A stretch of DNA of 64,000 nucleotides from Hyperoplus lanceolatus. Its lineage: Eukaryota > Chordata > Actinopteri > Uranoscopiformes > Ammodytidae. How positions within the stretch are numbered: position 1 is the first letter of the stretch; each line of letters opens with the position of its first letter. Position numbers and translations under genes: made by a program. Positions 9,879 through 23,081 of the stretch are shown here, piece after piece. The stretch lies in contig CM049408.1 of assembly GCA_026929865.2 (NCBI GenBank), forward strand, positions 18,286,501 through 18,350,500, given 5' to 3'. The notes under the pieces are model-generated. The model worked only from the letters and a program-made list of their open reading frames with translations, was not told the origin of the DNA and did not search any database.

Positions 9879-11852
9879 AGCAGCTGTTAAATTCAGACAA
9901 GGGAGGAAGCGGCGGTGAGACATTGCTATTGGGTCTGAAGAGTCGAAAATTGGATTCAGAAATTGAGATACGGGAATATAGGAACAACGGATAGGAGGGA
10001 CTTTTATCGACTCCACTGTAAGGAAGAACCTCTATCATAAGCACACACAAAATACACACGTTCAGCATAAGCGCACAACACAAAGTCAAAAGTAAGGGAA
10101 AGATGGCATGTTGAAAAAGTTAAACCCTACATCTGCATATGGTCGACTCAGTAAAACTTGCATGCACAGGTGTATCATGGGAAAGCATGAAGAAAACAAA
10201 TCCCTACACTGTCTAAGTCAACGCAACAAACACACTTAGTCTCTATCACTCTTTAAAAAATAATATAAAAACAATAGCAATGCTACAGTCCTGTGGCAGT
10301 GTTATACCAATTGTATGTATGTGTTAACAAGTGTTCAACAACACATGCCGAATAAACCTCTAACCTGCTGCTTGTAAGTGAACAATAATTCATTAAACAT
10401 GAAGCAGTGAGTTCTTACAGTGATCAGATGCATCAGTGTTAACAGCCCTACACTGTTTGGCCCATGTGGCTTCATATATTGCCTGCAATGTAAATTATTT
10501 AAACCTATCTTTAGCAAGTGCTGCCTTGTCTCATGTAAGAGCACATGTGGCTGTAGTGATAGACCAGATTTAATCTCGGGGGAAACTGGAGTGTGTCTGG
10601 TGACCGCAAAAAGAGATTATATTGTATATATTAACACCTATAAGACCTTATAGTGCATGACAAATTGAATTGTTAATCGCTTCAATGGAGAGCTGCAATA
10701 TGATGATACACAATTGATATAAAAAATCATACAGAGTGGAATAAGCCGATTTCAACAAATTCTGTAATAGTTCTAAAGGGGGATTAAAAGAAAAGGAAAA
10801 TGGTAGGAATATCTCTTTCATGTCAGCCTAAAGGTTTAAGATATTAAAAGTCCATTCTTCACTTTGGAAACAAAGCATTCTCACCAAAATTGTTCTTGGC
10901 CTTTCAATAGCATCCAACAATCTTCCTCAGCAGAAATTGTCTTGTCAAACCATGGTTTCGAAAGTCAAGATGAAAGTCTTTCATCTCAATTGAATAACTG
11001 TATTATTCTCTTGCAAAGGTTTGACAAAAAATCCCACACCCACGGATTGTTACTCTTTATAAAAACATTCAACACTTATTTGAATTAAGGTGAATTTCTA
11101 TCGATGGAAAACCGCAATCACACAAGTTTATTTGTTAATCTTTATTTTCATGTTCTTTAAACTACTGTGTAATAAGTGTGACTAAAGTCAGCCGGACTTT
11201 ATAATCAATGAAAACATATGCCATATGCTTGGGGTTCATTTAAACAATGAATATATAATGTTAACATTACAACACTTAGATAGACAATAACTAATTTAGG
11301 AGCAACAGAAGAGCCTACAAAAAAGTATTTTCTAGTATACTTTCTTCCAACTTCATTGATATAATAAATTCGATGTCTTCATCGTCGTGGGCATGAAATA
11401 ACTCTGTACTCATATACTTATATATTCTCATATATTCACTCATATATTTGAACGCTGGCATCAGACTGCTTCCTCCAACAGCTCAAAAGCATAATTTTGC
11501 TTTTATTTGAATTCAAGCACAGAACAATTGTGGAAAAGCTGGAAATATCACACTATATAACTTGATTTCTATTCCTCAGGGCTCCGGGTTTTACTCGTAT
11601 TACAGCAGGCTGTTTGAACTTTTAAAGATAATGATTCAGTTCCCTGGTTAATTCTGAGGTCTTTAGTGCTATGTATCGGCTTTTATGTTAAGTGTGTTCA
11701 TCAGTTAGCTTTGACTCATCTTTATCACAATTGTTATTATTTAAATTAAGACAGTTTTGCACTTTTTTGAGTGTTCAATTATTACTTGGGTATTGATTTT
11801 ACTAACTTGCATTTTTTAAATCGGCGTTATAAAATAATGTAATAATTTGGTA
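9879..11852. other. Non-coding DNA, nothing recognised
   Basis: AT-rich single-copy-looking sequence on both strands. No frame with a recognisable domain, no RNA gene and no clear repeat was seen. Confidence 0.5.
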
Positions 11853-12069
11853 AATGGACTTGTATAGCGCTATATCTCCGTTTATCACAGACTCAAAGCG
11901 CTTTACATTGTTTTTTGTACACATTCACCCAGTCACACACACATTCATACCCCGATACACAGTGTCTTGCCCAGGGACACTTCGACATGTGGCGGGGAGA
12001 CGGGGGATCAAACTTCCGACCCTGCACACCAGAGGCGAACTTCCTACCCACTTCGCCACTGCCGCCCCA
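11853..12069 (+). repeat. Degenerate dispersed fish repeat
   Basis: Contains GACTTGTATAGCGC, CTCAAAGCGCTTTACA, a CACACACATTCATAC stretch and CTTGCCCAGGGACAC, then a GGGGGATCAAAC segment. This phrase order is common in many fish genomes (recalled), likely a retroposon tail. No protein is encoded. Confidence 0.6.
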
Positions 12070-12380
12070 ATTTAAAATAAGATGTTTCTTTTTGGTGTGT
12101 ATTTCCTTATTCTTGCAGTTTGGACCAAAGGTTTGACCTTTGAAGAGCATGATTAACAATGCACACATTACCTCCCTGAATAAAATCTATCGCTTAGTCA
12201 TGGGCTTTATACCCCGGGAAATAACAAAGATCAGGAGAAGCCGTGAGGGCAGCATTAACCTATCCTTTCTGCAGATGCAAGAGCTACAAAAGAAAGAAAT
12301 GCAAAGCATATATTACCTCAATACATGTGGCAAAGAAACTGGAGATTAATCAGTTTTAGAAGGAAAAACTGCAGGGAATG

Positions 12381-12556
12381 GGGGCGCCCTTAGCTCAGTT
12401 GGTAGGGCGTCCCCCCCATGGGCCTCGGCCAGCAGCGGACCCGGGTTCGATTCCAGCCTGCGGTCATTCTCTGCATGTCACTCCCCTCTCTGCCCCATTT
12501 CAACTCTGTCTCTACACTGTCAATAAAGCATAAAAATGCCAAAAAAATATCTTAAA
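12381..12556 (+). mobile_element. tRNA-derived SINE
   Basis: Begins with a tRNA-like head. Box A TAGCTCAGTTGG is at 12391-12402 and box B GGTTCGATTCC at 12444-12454, so the internal RNA polymerase III promoter looks intact. The body contains TGCCCCATTTCAACTCTGTC and ends in CAATAAAGCAT and an A-rich tail. A second copy (34818-34997) and a tail fragment (21031-21101) share the body. No clear target duplication was found here. It is not a working tRNA, because the head is disturbed after box A. Confidence 0.85.
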
Positions 12557-13140
12557 GTTCAGCAATATTTTTTCGATCCAGAGGAGGAAAAGGCCTGTTT
12601 CTGCATCCACAGATTACACAATCTTCTCACAGGAGGTTATAGAACAGTGGGACTATGCAGGATTATCAACATTAAAGGAGGGAAGCTATTTGATCTCTGT
12701 GGAATAGTAAACAGTTGCTGTGTATTGATTCTTGATCAGACATAAACAGGGTAACGAACATAACTGGAAAACAGAGACAATGTCAGTGATATAACATCTG
12801 AATGAACCGACACAATCAAAGGGTTTCCTCAGATAAAAACCTTGCTATATGCTGTAAAAGAGAGCCTTAGTAAATGGCTGATCTTCAAAGGAGAGGGCAT
12901 GTTACCACCGAGCCATGTGAAACAAATGCATTTCACATGGAGTTAATGCTTTTGCCAGAGGAATCTGGAAGGCTTTCTTGCTGCCTTTTTCGGCTTCTAT
13001 CAGCATGAACTGAGCTCTAAAACTACCATCTGAAGCAGTACTTGTATTGAATCGGTATGTGTCTGTTCTACGACACAGCAGACCTCTGGGAAGCACAGCA
13101 CATAAGCCATTAAAGGGTACTGATACAGCCATCCGAGCAA
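12557..13140. other. Non-coding DNA, nothing recognised
   Basis: No supported gene or repeat between the SINE and the CA array. Confidence 0.5.
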
Positions 13141-13167
13141 ACACGCACACGCACGCACACACGCACA

Positions 13168-13246
<79 letters not shown>
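13141..13246 (+). repeat. (CA)n microsatellite
   Basis: Nearly pure CA for about 105 bp with a few CG and TA interruptions at its left end. The His-Thr or Val-Cys frames it gives are artefacts. Confidence 0.98.
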
Positions 13247-13248
<2 letters not shown>

Positions 13249-15358
13249 CCACTCCGAATGAATGAGCTCATCCAGAAAATTACCACCTGTGAAAGAATCA
13301 ATCTGAGTCCTGCGATGTGATCTGTTAAGTCATTGTCTGTTGTAGCAGCTTTGTGGAGGCCATATAATTACCTATAATGAGACAAATATAACAGCTGCTC
13401 ATTCCTGCACATTCAGTATTTTCAAGAGGTTTTTACTGTGTGGTTTACATATAAACATATATGAGAGATTTGTGGAATAATCAATAAGTAAAAATTATCT
13501 CCTCCTACTTCCCAACTGGTCAACATTCATGCACATCACTAGGGAAACAAATTATATGAGCCAGATAGGGAACAGCTCAAAAGAAATCCTGTCAATGTAA
13601 CAACCCCCCTGAGTGTGCTGGTTATCCAGCGCTGAGAGAGCAAACAACCCATGCGCCATCTCTTTTCATACACTCCCTGTTCACTGAGGTCATTATAACC
13701 CAATGAAAAAAAAAATGTAATTTATAACTTCCAGCCATCTTTCTTTCTCAAGCTGCTCATATCTGTGTCTACTGGTATGGAACAGGGTCGTCTGATGTTT
13801 GCTGTGCTGACATCAATCTCTACTGTCCTATTTTTCTTTGGGAAGCTGGAACTGAATGATGCTAAACCCCTAAAAAGCTCATCACCGTTTGACACTCATA
13901 ATTTGCATAACATCCCCCAGGTATGTGATGGATTTTGGCAGCAGATTATATGTGTATCTGTGGTTTATATATCATAGAATAGTGTATGGGAGACAATAAG
14001 GCTATATGTTGCAGACAAAAATATAAAAGGAAGGCTGGTTGCTAAAAGGATCCCCTGACACAGAAATTCAAGAAAAAAAAATCAAAGCTTTCCTTGCATT
14101 GTTTTTTTAATCCCATGCCACTTACTCAATATGAAAATGTTTTCCATTTTTATATTTAAATCCCTGTCCCTGTTTTCTCTTCCTGTCACATATAAAATAT
14201 TTTTCATAACTTCAGTGTCGGGGCCATAAAATAAATGTATTCAATTTAATGTGTTAAAAAGCTAAAACAGTCCATCTAAGAGTATAATCAAGCTATCTGA
14301 ACCATAGGGTGTATCAATCAAAGGTGCAGCTGTTTATTGGTACAGAAGTAAGAAAACCAAACATAAAATGAACCTCATTTCCCATGAGCACAGACCTGTC
14401 GTTATCTTGGCAAACCAATTCACCACCGACCTTAGAATCCAGTGACGTGTGGTCAGGGTAGGCAGGGCGCTGTGTGCAATTTTTATTTTTATTTAATAAA
14501 CTTCTATTTGTATTATTACTGTTAATTATTTCGATCTTTACATGTAATCCGCGATTACTTTAAAAAAGTGTAGACGTTTTGATGGGAAAGGTGGCAGTTA
14601 GTAAGTACGCCAAAATTAGCTGTGCCTTTGCCTCCTATTCATTGTGGACGGCAAGCAAAAAAATCTTTTCGCGCATGCGCACTTCGATTTGTATTCTTTA
14701 ACATGTACGCAAATAAGCATAATTATTTGTGCTTATTTCGATGTAAATGTGGTATGCTAGAAGCCTTTACGTTACATATCATTCATGGACCAATTAAAAT
14801 CGAGATATTACTGGACATTTACGCAGCTTAGGCCAACGTCATTACGCCGTCTATGCTCATTCACGTCGTTACCCCGCGGATTTTAAAGTCAACATTGCAG
14901 CTGCCGTGTCCATGCCCGCAGATATTTCAGACTGGAGGAATTTTAACAAATTGGATTATAATTTAAAAGGGAACCGAATGAATAGCAAGAGAAAAGCCTG
15001 CGCCAGCCTTGGGCGGTGTACAGCAGCATTAGGGACAAACAATGTTCAAGCATTTCAAACGGACAGGTAGCCTAAATGAATGGAAGGATGCTAGCTAGCT
15101 GTGCTGTCAGTCCGACTGGATTACTGTCGTCTTGCTTCTTTCTACAGCCAGGGAGTCAGATTGGTGAGTCAGAAACTTTTTGGGGGTTTATTTAATAATA
15201 AGGTTGGATGAGTTGATACCGAGTGCAATCCATTCTGCATTTTATATTCAATTGAGCAGTTGTTACTGACAGACAAACCTAAGCTGTGCAATGTGGATAA
15301 ATGGTTACATTCTGATGCTGGACAGGTCCATGGGACATGCTACTGGTACTTTATCTAT
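13247..15358. other. Non-coding DNA, possible old transposon ends
   Basis: No supported gene. Near 14442 a CAGTGACGTGTGGTCAGG phrase resembles hAT-type ends I recall from fish, but no partner end was found. Confidence 0.4.
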
Positions 15359-15867
15359 TACAGTTTTTTTCGATTGCTAAACCATAGTGATCACAACTGG
15401 AACGACATGTGCAAAACTCTTACAACAGTATGCAGAGCATCGGTTCATTCGGGCCAAACTCTAGCTCGTTTTTCATTGCTTAAACACAATTTACAAAACT
15501 CTACACACCTATCTCATGGCTTAACCACAACCTGCACAACACTGTGGATTTCCAGCCCTTTTTTTCAAATGCTAACACACTACTGCCACAACTGTAAACC
15601 ACACATTCAAAACAGAATGAATGCCTAGTGCATTTCAAACACTGCAGATTGCAATTTCAACTGAAACACTAAGATGTCTTGTTTTAGACTTGTTAGTGAA
15701 CATATACAGTATAAAGGGAAAGCTCAAAAATATATATATTTTTGGAAATGGACCAATGAAGACAGGTTGTTGGAGGGAGACGAGTGGCAGTGAGAGTGTG
15801 GATGTGTGGAGGAAGACATAGCTGTAATGTCTGATGAAATACAGTAAGGGCTACACTGATAGAACCT

Positions 15868-15924
15868 GTTGTGAATCATGGTCTCTCATTGAGAGAGGCA
15901 GGGTTGAGAGTGCAACCCAATCTG
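15868..15924 (+). pseudogene. Transposase helix-turn-helix remnant in copy A
   Basis: Translates to VVNHGLSLREAGLRVQPNL, which resembles the N-terminal DNA-binding helix-turn-helix of fish Tc1/mariner-like transposases. Stops lie on both sides, so it is a relic. Copy B has the same region with a 2-base deletion, and copy C (43411-43465, minus strand) has a similar relic. The catalytic domain is missing from all three. Confidence 0.65.
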
Positions 15925-16180
15925 CAAAAATCTAAAGCTGCATCTGTAATACGAATTTTCCAGCAAACAAACAGCTTAGAGTTACATCCTTACAGTAAAT
16001 GACAACATTACAGGATAGATTTCTGTATTACAATTATAGAATATTTACACAGATAAATACTATATTTGGAATTGTTTTCAATAAAATATACAACATGTGT
16101 ATCTATTGAAGCAAACTTCAGATTTTAATTTATTTTTGTTTTCCTAAAAAAAACTGGTATGTTATAAAATAAACAATTTA

Positions 16181-17323
16181 CAGTTTTTTACGATTGCTAA
16201 ACCACAGTGGGCACAACTGGAACGACAAGTGCAAAACTCTAACAATAGTATGCAGAGCAGCGGTTCATTCGGACCAAACTGTAGCTCGTTTTATCTTGTT
16301 TTTCATTGCTTATACACAACCTTCAAAACTCTACACACCTATCTCATGGCTTAACCACAGCCTGCACAACACTGTGGATTTCCAGCACTTTTTTCAAATG
16401 CTAACACACTATAAACCACACATTCAAAACAGAATTAATCCCTTTCAAACACTGCGGATTACAATTTCAACTCAAACACTAAGATGTCGTGTTTAGACTT
16501 GTTAGTGAACATATATACAGTATAAAGGGAAAGCTCAAAAATATATTTTTTTTTGGAAATGGACCCAGGAAGACAGATTGTTGGAGGTAGAAGAGTGGCA
16601 GTGAGAGTGTGGATGTGTGGAGGAAGACCTAGAAGACATAGAGCTGTAATGTCTGATGAAATACAGTAAGGGCAACACTGATAGACCCTGTTGTGAATCA
16701 TGGTCTCTCATTGAGAGGCAGGGTTGAGAGTGCAACCCAATCTGCAAAAATCTAAAGTTGCATCTCTAATACAAATTTTCCAGCAAACAAACAGCTTAGA
16801 GTTGCATCCTTACAGTAAATGACAACATTACAGGAATTGATTTCTGTATTACAATTTTAGAATATTTACACAGATAAATACTACATTTGGAAATGTTTTC
16901 AATAAAGTATACAAAATGTGTATCTATTGAAGCAAACTTCTGATTTTCATTTCTTTTTGTTTTCCTAAAAAAAATGGTATGTTATAAAATAAACAATTTC
17001 ATGTGAAAGCATTTCACCCTTTCATCAAAGAAAATATTATGTAATTTCTGTGAAATAACTCATATTATTCAAACTGTAAAGATTAAAAGTTTGTAATTTG
17101 TGTATTGGGGTTTGATGCTAGTGTTTGTACTCTGAGCAGGTTCTGAGTGACAGTGTGTGTTATCTCAATGAGGCTGGTTCATAGTGTTTGCTGCACTGAA
17201 CCTGTTTTGCAGGTGAAGTGAACTGTTCAGCTCCAATGACTGTTGGTAGTGCAGACTGTAGTTAGAGTTTTGCACATTGAGCTACAGTTGTGCCCACTGT
17301 GGTTTAGCGATCAAAAAAAACTG
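16181..17323 (+). mobile_element. Tc1/mariner-type non-autonomous element (copy B) inside copy A
   Basis: 1143 bp with about 38-bp inverted ends (CAGTTTTTTACGATTGCTAA and the mirrored AAACTG end) and TA on both sides (16179-16180, 17324-17325). The flanks join smoothly into the continuous form found inside copy B itself (ACAATTT then ATGTGAAAG), which proves the insertion point. Same orientation as A. Confidence 0.9.
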
Positions 17324-17913
17324 TAATGTGAAAGAATTTCACCCTTTCATCAAAGAAAATATTACGTAATTTGTGTGAAATAACTCAAATTATTCAAACT
17401 GTAAAGATTAAAAGTTTGCAATTTATGTATTGGGGTTTGATGCTAGTGTTTGTTCTCTGAGTATATTCTGAATGACAGTGTGTGTTATCTCAGTGAGGAC
17501 AATTCATAGTGTTTGCTGCACTGAGCCTATTTTTCAGGTGAAGTGAACTGTTCAGCTCCAGTGACTGTTGGTAGTGCAGACTGTAGTTAGAGTTTTGCAC
17601 ATTGACCTACAGTTGTGACCACTGTGGGTTAGCAATTGAAAAAAAATGTAAGATAAAGTTTATGGAGTGGAGTTGCCATCAGTTATGCTGTAGTCCTACA
17701 GAATGGTGAGTACGGTCTTTTATTTTGAAGCTGAATAGAAGTACTAGTTTGAATCGGCGAAGGTTTGACTCGTTCCCCTACGTTTTTTCAGCCCTTAGTG
17801 TGAGGGACGGGTCCGTTAAGTCGATGGATGCGATGTTTAATCATTTAGACCAAACTACAGTAGGCTACGGGCAAACCTGCAGTCACCGTCATGACATTTC
17901 ATATATGTCCCGT

Positions 17914-17965
17914 CTGTGTGTGTGTGTGTCGGGGTGTGTGTGTGTGTGAGAGAGAGAGAGAAAGA
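17914..17965 (+). repeat. (GT)n/(GA)n microsatellite
   Basis: GT repeats followed by GAGAGA and an AGAAAGAGGG run. Confidence 0.9.
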
Positions 17966-20190
17966 GGGAGGAACTTATTTGAAATCGGCCGTGCGTGCCT
18001 GTTTGTTGTTTATTGTTTTTGATTTAACGATATATAGGTTTAGAGAAATCTGGCTTTCAGAACTCAGTGCCTACCCACTCACTGACCTCACCGCACATCA
18101 CTGATAGAATCTGTGCTGCTACACCACCATATTTATTGTTTTTTAGGGAGATGTAGTTCCACTTCTGTTCAGATCAAGAAAGTTTCTGTTTTAAAGTTCA
18201 ATACTGTAGAGGACACACACACACATTCTTCTAAGATGTAAGACCAATATATATCTGAGTCTGGAAAGTTTACCCCCGGAAAACAACTTACTGATGAAAT
18301 ATATGCAACATGGCATTGAGTACAGAATCTGGTGCACAGAGGCCAGACATATCGTCATGACTTTGCCTCTGTCACATTACTGAGGCTAAAGATGCGCTAA
18401 CTGCTTCTTCACTGTGACTTCAGGCTATATAAAAAAAATCCCATCAGTCAGTATACTGTATCTGTATTCAAACGCTGTGCTGAGTTTTGTTGCAGCACCA
18501 GAAGAGAAGAGGCACGTTTCATTAACAAACCAATTAAAGCAGTAAGGGCTTTCACAGGGCTTTTGCTGTAATGAGAAGTCTTTAACTGGCTTTAAGCTGC
18601 AGACACATGGGGTTTGTTTCTGTCCATTTCATAAAGCTTGTGATGGAATCTTAGATTTCTCATACAGAGGCAAAGAGAGGCGTATGCATTCAGAATACTG
18701 CACAGTGATGAAAATCTCTAATGCTGCTTCCAAGACAGTGTGTTCGAGTAAATGCTGTACTCTCACATATGCAAGCTGGAAAACAATAGTTTAAATGTAC
18801 ATTTTTCTCAATTTTGTATCCATTTTACAACAAATGGAAACATGATATTCATAAAACAGATACGGAAGAGTGAAGGCACACTAAGAGGATCGTAAATGAT
18901 CATGATGATCATGATAAACAGTAATGAAACTCACTGATTATATCATTTGGTATTGATTTTCTCTCCTATAACATGGTATACACAGTCATCTCCAGTCATA
19001 TTTAAGCCCTCTCCTCGACAATCACTGATGGCTGTATGATCGAGTAAGAAGTGTATCCACCGCCTGTGTGCACTCCAGTGCAGTCACATGGGACCCTCCG
19101 CTTTTTCCATGTTCTCGCTATAGCTCCATTAATCAATTCTCCAATAAGCACACAGCTCGTCTCACAGAAGCCTTCAAGACCTACTACTTTTTCTCTCAGT
19201 TCAGTTCTCCTTTTACCTTTCATCCTCTTTCTGTGATTTTCTTTTCTTATGTTCTTCCCCTCACTTTTACTTCTTTTTAATGATTAAACTTTAGGAGAAA
19301 TAGTGCACCGTTATGCCATTTGACACCGGGGTGTAATTTCTGCGTTCGCTGTAAGACTTTGAAAAACCACACAGTATAACTGGTCTTTTGATCTTTTATG
19401 GTTGAAGCAAGGACAGCGTGGGCATTACCATTGGCCTGAGAAAAATCCACAATGGACTGAAATGTTGTCCTTGGGTACTTCTAACACAAAGAGCCCTGCA
19501 GGCTGTTATAATAATAATGAATGATGCTCTGGCACATATAAGTGTCCAAGGAAACACAACACAACATCACACAACACAACTTCATAAAAACTGAATTAAA
19601 TGATTTCAAATGGGAACACTATGTACATTTTGATGAATCTATGATATTATTCCTAGGTTGTAAAAAAAAATAAAAAAAAAACTTTATTAATGGTATATAA
19701 AGTGCTTTGATCAGAAAATAAAGAACATTTGGGTTGCCAGTTTATTTATTTTTTCTTAATTAGTGTTTATTCACTCTTTTTCGTAATGAGGCAATTATAA
19801 ATGTACTAAGTTTCTATAGTCAGCCCATTGGTCAGTCGGTTCACCACTTTGGTCTGGGTTGACATGTGCAGCCTCACAGAGCCACTAGGTCTTGTTATTA
19901 AAGTTGTGGGCTTTTGCTTTCTCCTATACAGCAGCATGAACAAAAATTAAAATAAAGACTATGACCCATTATCCTGAGGAATGCACTGAAGGCCATCTGG
20001 ATAACATACTTTTTTTTTTTTGTTAAACGTAATGAGATTATTTTGAATCTCTGTCAGCTTTTATACTGTGCCAAATTGCAGTTGTGGCTTTGCCCAGAGA
20101 GAGAAAAAGTAAAAAAAATTAAGCTGGTAAAATTGAGACATTGTTTAAAATGGCGTGAGAGAGATATATCATATCATATATCATATTGTA
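17966..20190. other. Non-coding DNA, nothing recognised
   Basis: No gene, RNA or repeat with clear family identity was seen. Short frames near 19.0-19.3 kb have no motif. Confidence 0.5.
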
Positions 20191-20268
20191 TGAAATGTAA
20201 AGCCCACTGAGACAAATGTATTTGTGATTTTGGGCTATACAAATAAAACTGATTTGATTTGATTTGAA
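20191..20268 (+). repeat. LINE 3' tail fragment
   Basis: TGTAAAGCCCACTGAGACAA, then TTTTGGGCTATACAAATAAA and a (GATTT)n end. This is the form of L2/Rex-like LINE 3' ends in fish (recalled). No coding part remains. Confidence 0.65.
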
Positions 20269-21030
20269 AAAAAACTACACACAAGCAACCTACCATCATT
20301 TCTTTCTTTCAATTATTTTATTATTCTTTTCCCTTTTCCTTTGTCATTTAATGAGGCTGTCTAGATCGCTCTGGTGCTTTAAACATAATTAAAAGCCAGT
20401 ATTACATATTTACAGAAGAGCAAGACTTATCTAGCTTTTTTGTTTGGAAATACAGACGACCAGAATTTCAAACACAAAGCGATATTTGAAGTGTTCCTTC
20501 TAAAATAATTGGGACCACTTTAGATAAGTGAGTGAATTATTGAAGAACATCAAACCAGTTAAGAATGTTTGCCTTTTCCTGGGTGTCAATACTGATTTTG
20601 ACTTTACCACCAAGAGAAAATGTTGTGTGGATTTTGTGAGAGTAATAAAGTTATCTGATTTCTGTGTTTTTACTGATCAAGGGTTTCTATTTAAGGGCCA
20701 CCATGCACCTCAGGAGGGTCAAAAGATTTTGAGAGAGCAGCTGTTAAACCAGTTATCATAGTGGGAAAAATTCACAAAAAGATTCTCCCTGAGAAAAATA
20801 AAAAGTTACATCCAACCAAAAAATAGACAATAATTATACATTTCTATTTGAGCACAATGTCACAATGTCTGATATGGACCCACTATTTATTTCTTCTTAT
20901 TTTGGCCTTTATTCAAACAAACAATATACTGTATAAGCAAGGTATTTCCCTCTTTAGAGACTACCAATACAAGGCTGCCCGAAACATTACCATCTATTAC
21001 CGGTGATTGGTTATCTTCAGGTCCTACCAT
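20269..21030. other. Non-coding DNA, nothing recognised
   Basis: A 77-codon frame at 20528-20761 has no motif and no sign of a gene. Confidence 0.5.
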
Positions 21031-21101
21031 CTTTGCCCCATTTCAACTCTGTCTCTCCAAACTGTCTAATAAAAGCGAAAAACACAAAAAAATTATCTTT
21101 A
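21031..21101 (+). repeat. SINE tail fragment
   Basis: GCCCCATTTCAACTCTGTCT and the following AATAAAAGC tail match the 3' body of the SINEs at 12381 and 34818. The tRNA head is missing. Confidence 0.7.
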
Positions 21102-21592
21102 GAAAAAATCAAAAACTAAGAAAATGATGTCCTGTCACACTAGCTGCTTATAAGATTCCATCATCCATGTTCCTTTGCCCTCTTCGTTACAGGTAATCCA
21201 ACTGCTTTAATGCATAAATGTAAGATACATGTGTAACAACGGTGCAATAATACTGCAAACTCACCTGCATTAATGTGATCAAAGGTAGAACAGTCATGGT
21301 CAGAATACAATATACATTTTGTGGCAGATATGGTGTGAAATACAAACTTACTTATTCCCTCAGAAGCTCCAAGAATAAAACATGCACACACCGGGTAACA
21401 GTAACACCCCTCCCCACTGTCCTCTCTGCGTGAACAATTTGACACAATCAGAGGGCCGTGAATGAATGCTTACCTAACTTTTAATTTATTCATGATGTTC
21501 TCCTGGAAGTGCCTTAGAATAAATCACCTCTCTCCCAGAAACCTCTATCACCCTGTCTGCCTTAATTTCTCTGGGGTTTTCCCTTTAGAGCA

Positions 21593-21628
<36 letters not shown>

Positions 21629-23081
21629 GGCAGGAGAGGGGATATAAGGAGGTGGAATTAGTTATCAGACTCGAAAGTACAGTACCTTTTCTCAGTGTTA
21701 CATGAGCAGGTAGATCCTTGGCAACCTATCTTTGAGTTATGGACATATTACCTTGCTAGGAGAAAAAGATATGATAGGATTAGACACAGAGGTTGTTTGA
21801 TTTTGACATGAAAGGGGATTCATTCTTGATAGAGGTGGAGAACATTTTTAGATCAATGACTTAAATACGATAAATAATATCAAACAGTAAAAATACTCCA
21901 TTACAAATCAAAGTCCTGCATTGAAATCATTACGAGAACTTAGACAACAAAGAGTTAATCAAGAAGATTACTAACACTCCCCATTTGCTTTGCTGAGCAC
22001 AAAGACTTGAAATGGGGAAACAGCTATCTCTGCTAAAGGTAACACAATCCACCTACCGCTGCCACTAACACATTACATTTTGCCTATTTAATGATTAAAG
22101 AAACGATTACAGTTTAATCAGTTTGGCTACAGACCTGACAACAATATTATTGGAGTGTTTCTTTTAATGCATAATCAGCATAAGAAGTATTTCACTGCTG
22201 CACTTGGTCAAGATGGAGCTCATTTAACTATTTGATGTGTAAAATATGAACTAAAAGTAAAGTAACTAAGTGTAGCCAAAAGATAAATTTTATTTTATAA
22301 AAATTCCAATATTTCACCTTGTACTGTAGTTGAGTACAAGTTTAAAGTCAGGTAAAAGGGAATCTTACATTAGAGCAAAGTAGAAGTACCTCCTATAACA
22401 AGCAATTACAGTAAGTAAAATGATGCGTTTCTTTCTCCAGATTGGTGTGTCCCACTGCTGTTAAATCTTTCTCAGGTTATGTAGGGAACCTTTTGAAAGC
22501 TAAAACCTTTAAGTGATCCCATCTAGGTGCAGGGTTCAAAAAATGTCAGGTGACGCAAGCTAATCCCCCTCTCCTCGACTCATTCTAGGGTATGCACCTC
22601 CAAAAAACAATATTGAGGAATCACTTTGAGAAGTCCTCTGTGTGAACACCTCATATCCTGCCCTAAGTTGGATCCAGTTACCACAAGGAGGATGGGGAGT
22701 TTGGTGGTGAAATATAAAATGAATGCGGGTGACAGACAGACATAAATCAAGAGACAGTTCAGGTTTTCAATGTATAACAGCAGATAATCACAAGTGTGTC
22801 AACGTGTGACTTGTTTGGGGCTTCCCGGTTCCCAGTGTATTTTCAATTTCCATTTCCCATATCCACTCTCTTCTCTGTACATAATTCCCTTTCAAATGGA
22901 CAGGTCTTTAGAAATTTGGCAGCACCCACAGGAAAGTGAAAGCCAGGTGAGAATGATAGATGGAGGCAGAGGATATGCTGACACCTGTGAGCACACAGGA
23001 ATTTATAACATATGGTCAGAATACACATTTGTATGCTCACAAAGTCCTTCGATGTCTTTCTCACACGCACAGACAAACAGC
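21102..23081. other. Non-coding DNA with a short (GA)n array
   Basis: A GA array lies at 21592-21630. Nothing else was recognised. Confidence 0.5.

Larger units (their letters stand above)
15361..17648 (+). mobile_element. Tc1/mariner-type non-autonomous element (copy A), split by copy B
   Basis: Starts CAGTTTTTTTCGATTGCTAA after TA (15359-15360) and ends with the inverted form before TA (17649-17650), so the ends are inverted repeats with a TA duplication, as in Tc1/mariner. Another copy of the same family sits inside at 16181-17323, flanked by TA. Without it, copy A is 1143 bp, the same length as B. A remnant of a transposase helix-turn-helix is at 15868-15924. Confidence 0.88.

Noticed and set aside
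12391..12460. Possible tRNA gene
   Set aside because: Box A and box B are present, but the anticodon region cannot fold and a SINE body follows directly. A second copy has the same layout.
13141..13265. Long Thr-His and Val-Cys frames around CA arrays (also 38386-38550, 63490-63593)
   Set aside because: They are translations of CA repeats on both strands, with no unique protein sequence.
14442..15170. Possible hAT element starting CAGTGACGTGTGG, with a short MFKHFKRTGSLNEWKD frame
   Set aside because: No second end or 8-bp duplication was found, and the short peptide has no domain I can name.
19051..19280. Overlapping frames that could be an exon
   Set aside because: Low-complexity Ser/Phe/Leu text from a pyrimidine-rich stretch, without splice-site support or homology I recognise.
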